A stretch of 43,450 bases of DNA, taken from contig CAIPXZ010000540.1 of NCBI GenBank assembly GCA_903869075.1, forward strand, positions 1 through 43,450, written 5' to 3'. Positions 8,642-15,865 of the stretch are shown piece by piece. The position numbers and the translations under genes are program-made. How positions within the stretch are numbered: position 1 is the first letter of the stretch; each line of letters begins with the position of its first letter. The notes under the pieces are model-generated. The model was given only the letters and a program-made list of their open reading frames with translations, did no database searches and was not told the DNA's origin. The stretch comes from an uncultured Myxococcales bacterium (GTDB lineage: Bacteria > Myxococcota_A > UBA9042).

Positions 8642-9820
8642 CTATTTGAAGACCGCCGTGTGCCGCAGATCGTAGGTGATGTTCTTCTGGTGCGCCTCGA
8701 TCGTGCCGCCGCCGATCTCCAGCAGCTTGGCGTCGCGCCACAGGCGCTCCACGTCGTACTCGCCGACGTAGCCGTAGCCGCCCAGCGTCTGGATCGCCCG
8801 GTCGGCGACGTTTTTGGCCATCGTCGCGCAGTACAGCTTGACGCCGTCCGAGTCGACGCGGTTGCCGTGGCTCGCCAAATCCATGCGCGCGGCGGTGACG
8901 TAGGTGTACGCCCGGCCAGCCATCCATTCCGCATAAGAATCGCCAATGTAGCGCTGGATCTGGCCGAAATTGCGCAGCGACTGGCCAAACGCGTGGCGCT
9001 CGCCAGAATAGCGGTTCATGACCTCGACGCAGCGCCGCGCGATGCCCAGGCTCATCGCCGCCAGCGTCAGGCGTTCGATTTCCAGATTGCGCATCATGTG
9101 TTTGGTCGACTCGCCCTCGTTGCCGATGCGGTTGACCGCCGGCACGAGGCAATCGTCGAACACAAGCTCCGCCGTCGCCGACGCGCGCATCCCCAGCTTG
9201 TCGTGGATCTTTTGGCCGAGGCGAAAGCCCGGCATGCCTTTCTCCACCAAGAAGCTGCTGATCTGCCTGCCTTTTTCCGTGCCGGTGCGGGCGTAGACCA
9301 AAAAGCAGTCGCCCAGCTCGGTGTTGCTGATGGCGCCGTTGGTGATCCACATCTTGGCGCCGTTCAGCACGTAAAAATCACCGTCGCGGCGCGCAGTTGT
9401 GCTCATCGCCAGGGCGTCCGTGCCGGCGTGCGGCTCGCTCATGCCCATGCCGGCGATCCACTCGCCGCTGATGACCTTGGGCAGCACCCGCCGGCGCTGC
9501 TCGTCGCTGGCGTTGACATTGAAATTGTTGACGAACAGCATCGCGTGCGCCAGGTAGCTCAGCGTGAACGCCGGGTCGACGGCGCTCAGTTCCTCGTGCG
9601 CAATCACCGCTGCGGTCGCATCCATGCCGGCGCCGCCCCACTTTTCCGGCACCGTCAGGCCAAGCAGCCCGAGGCTGCCGAGCTTGCGAAACAGCGGCAC
9701 GTTGAAGGTCTCCGTGCGGTCGGCTTCGCGTGCCTGCGGCTGCAGCTCGCGCTCGGCAAAATCCCGCACAAGCTCGCGCAACGCCAAGTGTTCTTCAGTC
9801 GGATTGTAGATGTCGTGCAT
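8642..9820 (-). CDS. Acyl-CoA dehydrogenase, isovaleryl-CoA dehydrogenase-like
   Basis: A 392-residue flavoprotein from the ATG at 9820 (MHDIYNPTEEH), preceded by a G-rich GAGGGGG Shine-Dalgarno; the in-frame upstream extension looks non-coding. It covers the family's usual length: N-terminal helical domain, the FAD/substrate motif GMGMSEPHAGTDA, beta domain and C-terminal helical domain with LGGYGYVGEYDVERLWRDAK. The usual catalytic Glu before GT is replaced (EIGGGT), but a Glu is present in LEIERLTLA (about residue 249), where isovaleryl-CoA dehydrogenase carries its base. That favours a branched-chain substrate, as in leucine breakdown, with electrons passed to ETF. It starts 31 bases after sua5 and is probably co-transcribed. 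Other short branched-chain acyl-CoAs remain possible. Confidence 0.88.
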   Translation of the reverse strand: MHDIYNPTEEHLALRELVRDFAERELQPQAREADRTETFNVPLFRKLGSLGLLGLTVPEKWGGAGMDATAAVIAHEELSAVDPAFTLSYLAHAMLFVNNFNVNASDEQRRRVLPKVISGEWIAGMGMSEPHAGTDALAMSTTARRDGDFYVLNGAKMWITNGAISNTELGDCFLVYARTGTEKGRQISSFLVEKGMPGFRLGQKIHDKLGMRASATAELVFDDCLVPAVNRIGNEGESTKHMMRNLEIERLTLAAMSLGIARRCVEVMNRYSGERHAFGQSLRNFGQIQRYIGDSYAEWMAGRAYTYVTAARMDLASHGNRVDSDGVKLYCATMAKNVADRAIQTLGGYGYVGEYDVERLWRDAKLLEIGGGTIEAHQKNITYDLRHTAVFK

Positions 9821-9851
9821 GGTCCCCCTCGCTCGCGCCAGCCTAGCACAG

Positions 9852-10916
9852 TCACGTTCGCGGCGCACTCGCCCGGCCTAACCGGTCGGCGATCGCCGGC
9901 CACAGTCCTGTCACGGCGGTGATCGGCTCGGCGAACAGCGCACCCGGCGCCCCGTCCATCCCGCGCAGGCAGGCAAAGAGCCGCTGCGCCGCCGTCACAT
10001 CGCTGCCGTCCGGGCTCAACAACTGCAGCTGCGGCGGCTGGTGCGGATCCAGCAGCGCGCGCTCCGCCGCGCCGTCGCCGCGCGCCACCAGCACCACATC
10101 TGCCGGCGTGAACAGCCGTGCCCGCGTCGCCGCATCGAGCGCGACAATCGGCACCGGCAGCAGCTGCAGCGGCTGACTCGGCGCGTAGTGGCTGGCCAAC
10201 AGCCCCGGCGACGGCAGCGCCAGCGGCGAAATTTCTGGACGAAAAACAAGCTGTTGGCTCACTGCCGCAATCGCCTCGGCCGTCACACCGCCGGGCCGCA
10301 GCAGCGCGCAGCTGCCGTCGGGCTGTACGGCCACGACCGTCGACTCCACGCCGACCGCACACGGCCCGCCGTCGACGATCCAGTCGATCCGCGCGCCCAG
10401 CTCCGCCAGCACGTGCGCCGCCGTCGTCGGACTGACGCGGCCAAAACGGTTGGCGCTCGGCGCCGCCAGCGGCTGGCCCAGCGCAGCGAGGATCCGCTGC
10501 GCCACCGGGTGCGCCGGCATCCGCACCGCCACGCTGTCCAGACCCGCGGTGCACAGATCCGGCACCGCCCGCGCCCGCGGCAGCACCAGCGTCAGCGGTC
10601 CCGGCCAGAACGCGTCCGCCAGCCGTTGCGCCGTCTGTCGCGCCAGCGGCGTGAGCTGCGGCAGATCCACAAGCTGGGCGTCCGCCAGCGCTTGCAGCCG
10701 TTGGCCCTGCGGGCTGGGCGCGACGTGGGCGATCAGCGGGTCGAACGTCGGCCGATCCTTCGCGGCAAAAATCCTTGCCAGCGCCTCGGGTTGCAGCGCC
10801 AGACCGGCCAGGCCGTAGACCGTCTCCGTCGGGATCGCCACCAGCGCGCCGCGCCGCAGCGCCGCCACTGCCAGCGCCAGATCCGCCGGTGAGTCCCGCA
10901 AAATGCGCGCCGTCAT
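9852..10916 (-). CDS. sua5: Threonylcarbamoyl-AMP synthase, Sua5 type
   Basis: A 354-residue protein of the two-domain Sua5 form. The N-terminal YrdC domain makes L-threonylcarbamoyl-AMP from Thr, bicarbonate and ATP for the t6A37 modification of ANN-decoding tRNAs. Visible motifs are PTETVYGLA (30-37), KDRP (53-56, ATP/Thr site Lys and Arg), FWPGPLT, AAPSAN (151-156) and VESTVV. The linker motif SPGLLASHYAP (236-246), which closes over the active site in Sua5 proteins, is present, followed by the C-terminal Sua5 domain. The start ATG overlaps the stop of the DUF692-DUF2063 gene as ATGA, so translation is probably coupled. The reading frame upstream of this ATG is a shadow of the neighbouring gene. 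Confidence 0.93.
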   Translation of the reverse strand: MTARILRDSPADLALAVAALRRGALVAIPTETVYGLAGLALQPEALARIFAAKDRPTFDPLIAHVAPSPQGQRLQALADAQLVDLPQLTPLARQTAQRLADAFWPGPLTLVLPRARAVPDLCTAGLDSVAVRMPAHPVAQRILAALGQPLAAPSANRFGRVSPTTAAHVLAELGARIDWIVDGGPCAVGVESTVVAVQPDGSCALLRPGGVTAEAIAAVSQQLVFRPEISPLALPSPGLLASHYAPSQPLQLLPVPIVALDAATRARLFTPADVVLVARGDGAAERALLDPHQPPQLQLLSPDGSDVTAAQRLFACLRGMDGAPGALFAEPITAVTGLWPAIADRLGRASAPRT

Positions 10917-12556
10917 GGCAGCACCACCCGCGTCAGCGCGCCCGCTTGCACCCACGCTGCCAGCCACGCGCCCACGTGGGTCGTCAACTCGGCCGCCCGC
11001 TCCGGCTGCGCCGCCACCACCGCCGCCATCGCCGCGCCCAGCGGCTCGCCTTCCATCAGCCTTGCCAACAGCGTCGCCGCGAGCGGCGCCAGCACCTGCC
11101 GCTGCACCTGCCAGCCGGCGCGCGTCACGAGCCACGTCTGCGGCCCCGGCGCCGGCGGCAGCACCGCGTGCGGCAGCTGCACGAGTTGGGTTGCCGGGGC
11201 GAAATGCAGCACGAGTCGCCCATGATCGGCCTCGGCCAGGTCCGCGAGCGCGCGCGTATCCAGCGGCGCGGCTGCGGGCGCCAAGTGCGCGCGGGTCAAC
11301 GCCAGCTCCAGCTGCGCCAGCGCGGCAATGGGCACGGGTACGTCGGGCTGCGTCGCCAGCCAGGCGGGAAACTGCGCGCCAAACTGCTCCAGCGCCCACG
11401 ACCGCGACGGCACGGCGTGGCGGTAGCGCGCCGCCAGCGCCAGAAAACGTTTTTTCCGCAAGGCCTTGCGCAGCAGCGGGTAATCCTCCAGCAGCGCGTC
11501 ATCGCCGCGCGCCGCGTACATGCCGCGGTGGATGGCGATGCGCTGCGCCGGCGTCAGGCGGCCATGCGTCGTCAGCCAGTGGTCCGCGGGCTGCCCCGTC
11601 GGCCAGCCGGTCAACTCCGCGAGCATCCAGCGTTGCAGCGCGGTCAGCTCCGGCGGCGGCAGCGGTGGCGGCGTCCGCGGCGGCGGCGACGGCAGCACCA
11701 CCGGCGGCGGCTTGGGCAGGTGCAGATCGGCGACGCGCGCCCACGCCGCTTGCGCCTCGCGCCAGGTCTCGCGCAGGGAGGGAATCGCAAAATCCCACTC
11801 GAGCAGCAGCGGTCGACCACCGCAGGCGGCAAACGCCGCGCGCAGCACGTCCCACACCGGCGCATCCACGGGGCCAATGTGGCTGTCAAAAAGGTGGGTC
11901 TCCAGCGTCGTGTGGCCGGCAACGTGCAGCTGGCAGACGCGCGACCACGGCATCGCCGCCAGGTAGTCCTGCCAGGCAAAATCGTGATTCTTCGCTGACA
12001 CATACACGTTGTTGACGTCCAGTAGCAGCCCGCAATCGGCGGCCTCGGCCAGCTGCGCCAGGAACTGCCACTCCGGCAGCGTGGACGCGTGAAACTGCAT
12101 GTAACTTGACGGATTTTCAACGACGAGCGGCCGCTCCAGCACGTCCTGCACAAGCCGCACGCGGTGCGCCAGCCACGCCAGCGTCCGTTCGTTGTACGGC
12201 ACCGGCAGCAGGTCATGGCTCTGGCGACCGTCGATGCCGGTCCAGCACAGGTGGTCGGACACCCACGGCACGCGCCAGCGATCTGCCAACGCCTTGATCC
12301 CTTTGAGATAATCCAAGTCCAGCGCGTCGCTCGAGCCGAGGTTTGCCGTCACCCCATGCAGCACCAGCGGATAACGCTCCGCCAGCTGGTCCAGCGCGTG
12401 GCGCAGCCAGCCCGGGTGGCTCAGCGCGTTGTCGGCGATGACCTCGAACCAGCCGACCGCCGGATTCTGCCGCAAAATCGCCGGGATGTGCTTGCCGCGC
12501 AGGCCGAGGCCCAGGCCCAGATCCGGCAAATTCCAGCGGTTGGCGATCGGCGGCAT
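10913..12556 (-). CDS. DUF692-DUF2063 fusion (HvfB/BufB-HvfC/BufC-like)
   Basis: A 547-residue fusion. Residues 1-285 are a DUF692 domain (MbnB/TglH/BufB family of multinuclear iron oxygenases acting on peptide cysteines). Likely metal ligands are all visible: His67, Asp101-His102 in SDHL, Glu147 in ENP, Asp180 and Asn182/183 in DVNN, His211 and His215 in HVAGH, Asp224 and His226 in DSH, Glu253 and Asp255 in EWD. A Pro-rich linker (about 281-303) leads to a DUF2063 domain (304-547; LTALQRWMLAEL, HRGMYAAR, DYPLLRKAL). In known systems DUF2063 is a separate partner (MbnC/HvfC/BufC) that binds the precursor peptide. No DUF2282 or other precursor gene lies nearby, so the substrate is unknown. It is 9 bases after the DUF483-like gene and overlaps sua5 by four bases. 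The Shine-Dalgarno is weak. Confidence 0.9.
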   Translation of the reverse strand: MPPIANRWNLPDLGLGLGLRGKHIPAILRQNPAVGWFEVIADNALSHPGWLRHALDQLAERYPLVLHGVTANLGSSDALDLDYLKGIKALADRWRVPWVSDHLCWTGIDGRQSHDLLPVPYNERTLAWLAHRVRLVQDVLERPLVVENPSSYMQFHASTLPEWQFLAQLAEAADCGLLLDVNNVYVSAKNHDFAWQDYLAAMPWSRVCQLHVAGHTTLETHLFDSHIGPVDAPVWDVLRAAFAACGGRPLLLEWDFAIPSLRETWREAQAAWARVADLHLPKPPPVVLPSPPPRTPPPLPPPELTALQRWMLAELTGWPTGQPADHWLTTHGRLTPAQRIAIHRGMYAARGDDALLEDYPLLRKALRKKRFLALAARYRHAVPSRSWALEQFGAQFPAWLATQPDVPVPIAALAQLELALTRAHLAPAAAPLDTRALADLAEADHGRLVLHFAPATQLVQLPHAVLPPAPGPQTWLVTRAGWQVQRQVLAPLAATLLARLMEGEPLGAAMAAVVAAQPERAAELTTHVGAWLAAWVQAGALTRVVLP

Positions 12557-12565
12557 GGCGGTAGC

Positions 12566-14332
12566 CTACGCGGGAGTGGCGGTAAACGGCAGCAGGATTG
12601 GGAATTCCGCCGCGCGCGGCGCGTTCAGCCCCGGCACCGGCCAGTCGTGCCAGCCATCGCCACGCTGCAGCGCCAGCCCCACGCCCGGCTGGATGCGCAC
12701 CGCCTGCAGGTCCGTCAGCGCCGCCAGCGCCGTCAGCCGCGCCGCCCAGTCGCCCGTCGCCGCTTGGCTCGGCCGCACGACGAGCCCGGTCACGTCCACG
12801 ACCTCGGTGGCCGACAGCGCCCGGCCGCGCAGCGACGCGCAGGTGCCATCGGCAAAAAGCAGAATCGGCTCAGGCGCATACGTCTGCTGTCGCGCCGTCC
12901 AGGCGGCGTTGTGCACCGCCAGGTCCGCCAGCAGCGTCGTCGCCAGCGCCTGCGACGCCGGGCAGTCAAACCGGCACGGCAGGTGCCGCAGCGGCGTGCG
13001 CGCCTCTTCACCCAGCAGCCCGGGCAAAGACGTCAGCTGCGCGTCGAAATGCCGGGTCCGCAGCGCCGCGCGCAGGATCGCGATGGCGTTGTCGGTCTGC
13101 CGCACGAGCTCGATGATCTCGGCGTGCGCGTCCAAAAACGCCTCGATGCAGCACGGCGGATACCCGTACAGCGCGCCCAGGCGGCGGTGCGTGGCGACGA
13201 TCGCCTCCAAATGCGCCCGCTGCTCGATGAGCGTCAGCGCCGGCCGCCGCTGCAGGTTCGCCATCTCGTCGCGCAGACAGTCCTCGGCGTCCTGCGCCGT
13301 CAGCGCTACGACCGTCAGCACGTGGTTGCCCTCGGCGCCTTCGCGGATCATGCCGCCCGCCGCGGCGTCGACGTTGGCCGCGCAGCGCACCTGCCAGCCG
13401 CGCGGCGCAAATGCCTGTTCGTACTCGGCAATGTCCGCCGGCGGCAGGAACAGCCGCCACGCCCGCCGCAGGCCCAGCGCCAAGCCGCGCGCCTCCACGC
13501 ACTCCGGGTCCACGTGCGCGATGGCGCTGTGCTGCTGGGTCGTCGGCAGGCGCTGCCACGCTTGCCAGTGCGGCCCCGGACCGCCGGCGCGATCGAGCAG
13601 CGCTGCCGCCACACCTTGGCAACCTTGCGGATGTTCTGGCGTTTCCCGCAGCGGGCAGCGCTCGCACGCTGCCACGTGACGCGGCGCGGCTTGGGCGCGC
13701 TCCGCTGTAGTCGCCGGCTCGACGTCAAAGCCCGCCAGACAGCTTGGCCACACGCCGGAGCGCAGCAGCGTCACGTCCGCCGGCAGCGTCCGCGGCCACG
13801 CCGCAATCACCGCGTCCAGCGCCGGCGCGTCCTCCGCGGTCAAATGCGGCAGGACCACGACCGACACCGCCGTACCCAGCCCGCTCAGCTCGTCCAGCTG
13901 CGCCAGCCCCGGCACCGCGCGCGCCGCCAACCGCCAGCGCAGCCGCACGATCAGGCCATGCGCCGCTGCCGCCGCGATCGCCGCCTGCATCCCTGCGGAT
14001 TCCTGCGTCCCGCCACTCCACGCCTGCGCTGCCGCCGACGTCGGCGCCCGCACCACCCACTCCACGCCCTGCGCACGGCCATCGGTCAGCGTCTGCAGCA
14101 GCGCCTCGTCGGCGCGTTGGATGCGCACCACCACCTGCGCGTCGGCGTTCGCCAGGCGGTCCAGCGCCGCGCGCAGCTGCGGCAGCGGCGCGTCGCCGTC
14201 CACCAACAGCGTCACCAGCGGCTCGGTCAGCCGGGCGCGCAGCTGCTGCGGGTCGATGGCCAGCACGGTCTGCAGCGGCCACAGCTGACGGTTCGCCGTA
14301 CGGCGATTTTCAGGCGGGTTGACGGCGACCAA
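12566..14332 (-). CDS. DUF483-like protein with an N-terminal radical-SAM-like half lacking the cluster motif
   Basis: 588 residues if begun at the TTG at 14332, only three bases after the ompA-like stop; no good Shine-Dalgarno is visible and the start is uncertain. The C-terminal half contains YGYPPCCIEAF (389-399) and HLPCRFDCPAS (450-460), the paired-Cys motifs I associate with DUF483. The N-terminal 240 residues have alternating beta/alpha sequence and end in a Cys cluster (CERCPLR...GCQG). That ending resembles the C-terminal cluster of the radical SAM protein at 39176, but no CxxxCxxC motif exists and there is no room upstream for one. It may be a degenerate or scaffold radical-SAM relative. 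Function is unknown. Its place beside the DUF692-DUF2063 fusion suggests a shared substrate. Confidence 0.65.
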   Translation of the reverse strand: MVAVNPPENRRTANRQLWPLQTVLAIDPQQLRARLTEPLVTLLVDGDAPLPQLRAALDRLANADAQVVVRIQRADEALLQTLTDGRAQGVEWVVRAPTSAAAQAWSGGTQESAGMQAAIAAAAAHGLIVRLRWRLAARAVPGLAQLDELSGLGTAVSVVVLPHLTAEDAPALDAVIAAWPRTLPADVTLLRSGVWPSCLAGFDVEPATTAERAQAAPRHVAACERCPLRETPEHPQGCQGVAAALLDRAGGPGPHWQAWQRLPTTQQHSAIAHVDPECVEARGLALGLRRAWRLFLPPADIAEYEQAFAPRGWQVRCAANVDAAAGGMIREGAEGNHVLTVVALTAQDAEDCLRDEMANLQRRPALTLIEQRAHLEAIVATHRRLGALYGYPPCCIEAFLDAHAEIIELVRQTDNAIAILRAALRTRHFDAQLTSLPGLLGEEARTPLRHLPCRFDCPASQALATTLLADLAVHNAAWTARQQTYAPEPILLFADGTCASLRGRALSATEVVDVTGLVVRPSQAATGDWAARLTALAALTDLQAVRIQPGVGLALQRGDGWHDWPVPGLNAPRAAEFPILLPFTATPA

Positions 14333-14335
14333 CGG

Positions 14336-15379
14336 CTACTTCACCCGCACCCAGTTGCGCGCCGGAAAGCCGCGGCTCGCCGGCGGCGGCTGCACGGACA
14401 GCACGTAGCTCGCGCGGCGGTTGCGCGCTTCATCCACGCCATCGGCGGTCGGCACTTTCAGCCCGGTCTCGCCAAAGCCCTGGGACTGGATCGGCGCCTT
14501 GATGCCGTGCGCCGCAAACCAGGTGGCGATGGCGTGCGCGCGCTTGCGCGACAGCTCCAGGTTGTCTGCCGCCTGGCCGACGGTGTCGGTGTAGCCGCCA
14601 ATGTACAGGTCGATGACAAGCACGCCCGCCACCGCCTTGAGCTGCTTCTCGATGCGCTCCAGCGGCGCCGCCAGCTTGGGCTCCTCGCTCGGGCGGATGT
14701 CCCACTTGCCGGACTCAAAAATCACGTCCTCGTGCGGAATGTCGACAAACGTCACCGACTCCAGCCCGCTCCAGTAGCCGGCTTGGTCATAGCCGCGCAG
14801 CTGGAATTGGCCAACAACTTCATCGGCTTTCTGCTGCCAGCTGACCGTCAGCGGCGTGCCCGGCGCCTCGCCGTGGAACGTCTGGCTGACATTGGCGATC
14901 GGCTTGCCATCGTCGCCCATCACGTCCAGTTCGATCTTGCCGGCCGGCTCGGTCAGCCGCACCGTGATCTTGCGCGCCGCCTCGTCGATGTCCGCCGGCG
15001 CGATCTGGATCTTCGGCGGTTCACCGACGCGCGTGTCGAACTCCAGGTCAAAATTGGCGAATTTCTCCTTGCCGGCCTGGCCAGACAGCTTGCAGACGTA
15101 GTGGAACACGCCTTTGACAACTGGCAGCGGCACGCGCCTTTCGGCACCCGCGCGCAGCCCGGCGACGGCGAAGTTCACGTCCTGGCCGTCCGAGCGCTTG
15201 CAGGCAAACTGCACGCCGCCAAACGCCCGCGACGGCTTGAAGCCGAGCCACGGGTGATCCTTGGGCAATTGCGCGGTGCCGTGCACGGAGAAACCGAGCT
15301 CATCGGCGCTGACCTGCGCGTGGGCGGAAGCGGCGAAAAACAGGATAAAAATCAGCGAGAACGGTGCGATCCAGCGCAT
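14336..15379 (-). CDS. OmpA-family outer-membrane or periplasmic protein
   Basis: 347 residues from the ATG at 15379, chosen because GGAGG lies five bases before it; a GTG 12 bases upstream is less likely. A signal peptide (MRWIAPFSLIFILFFAASAHA, cleavage after AHA) is followed by about 200 residues of predicted beta-rich sequence that I do not recognise. The OmpA C-like peptidoglycan-binding domain spans about residues 215-325: start DVIFESGKWDI, GGYTDTVG, NLELSRKRA and the Arg-rich end EARNRRASYVL. These are the diaminopimelate-contacting positions in the family (Asp of TD and Arg of NRR). It probably links envelope layers to the cell wall. It heads the tail of the run down to 8642 and may have its own promoter. 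Confidence 0.85.
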   Translation of the reverse strand: MRWIAPFSLIFILFFAASAHAQVSADELGFSVHGTAQLPKDHPWLGFKPSRAFGGVQFACKRSDGQDVNFAVAGLRAGAERRVPLPVVKGVFHYVCKLSGQAGKEKFANFDLEFDTRVGEPPKIQIAPADIDEAARKITVRLTEPAGKIELDVMGDDGKPIANVSQTFHGEAPGTPLTVSWQQKADEVVGQFQLRGYDQAGYWSGLESVTFVDIPHEDVIFESGKWDIRPSEEPKLAAPLERIEKQLKAVAGVLVIDLYIGGYTDTVGQAADNLELSRKRAHAIATWFAAHGIKAPIQSQGFGETGLKVPTADGVDEARNRRASYVLSVQPPPASRGFPARNWVRVK

Positions 15380-15404
15380 GGCAGCCTCCACGGAAACCGC
15401 GGGG

Positions 15405-15432
15405 AGTGTAGCACATCGCGCTGGCCGCGAAA
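15405..15432 (-). promoter_or_regulatory. Possible extended -10 promoter for the ompA-like gene
   Basis: On the reverse strand TGCTACACT gives an extended -10 (TGn plus TACACT at 15410-15405, four of six matches). A weak TTTCGC -35 (15432-15427) stands 16 bases upstream. It would start RNA about 20 bases before the ATG at 15379. The -35 match is poor. Confidence 0.28.
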
Positions 15433-15433
15433 C

Positions 15434-15865
15434 TTACCGCCGCGGCGCGGTGGCCACGGTGACGGGCTCGCAAATGTCGTCGCTTTCCGCGCTGGTTTCG
15501 CTTGTCTTGACGCAGGCGTCGCGCTCGCCGTTGGCGCCCAGACTCAGCAGCAGCAGCGTCTGCGGGTCGTCGCGCTCGAGCACCAGCGGATGCTGCCAGT
15601 AGTCGCGCGTCACGTCGCGGTCGGTCTCCGCGGTCCGCGTCGAGCGCAGGTAGGTCGCCAGCTCCGCCGGGCGATCCGGCCGCGGGATCTTGCTGCCCTG
15701 GTCGGCGTCCGCTTGCAGCTGCCGCGCCGTGGCCTGCAGCTCGCTGCGCTGCAGCAGCGTTCGCACGGCGTTCTGCACTTTGGCAATGGTTTGCGGGCCT
15801 TCGGACGCAGCGACGGCGATCGTGCCAGTCAGCACGAGCAGCGGCATCACGCGCCCCAGGCTCAC
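15434..15865 (-). CDS. GspG-like secreted protein without a prepilin N-terminus
   Basis: I start it at the GTG at 15865, which overlaps the preceding stop as GTGA, so it should be translationally coupled to the cyclic-nucleotide-binding gene; this gives 143 residues. It begins with a hydrophobic signal (MPLLVLTGTIAVAAS). A region DYWQHPLVLER...LLLLSLGANGERDA resembles the calcium-loop end of type II secretion major pseudopilins (the DPWGNPYxY...SLGADG pattern of GspG). It lacks the N-terminal GFTLIEL-type prepilin helix, so it cannot be a normal pilin subunit. Two Cys near the C-terminus (ACVK, DICEP) may form a disulfide. Function is unknown. Confidence 0.6.
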   Translation of the reverse strand: MSLGRVMPLLVLTGTIAVAASEGPQTIAKVQNAVRTLLQRSELQATARQLQADADQGSKIPRPDRPAELATYLRSTRTAETDRDVTRDYWQHPLVLERDDPQTLLLLSLGANGERDACVKTSETSAESDDICEPVTVATAPRR

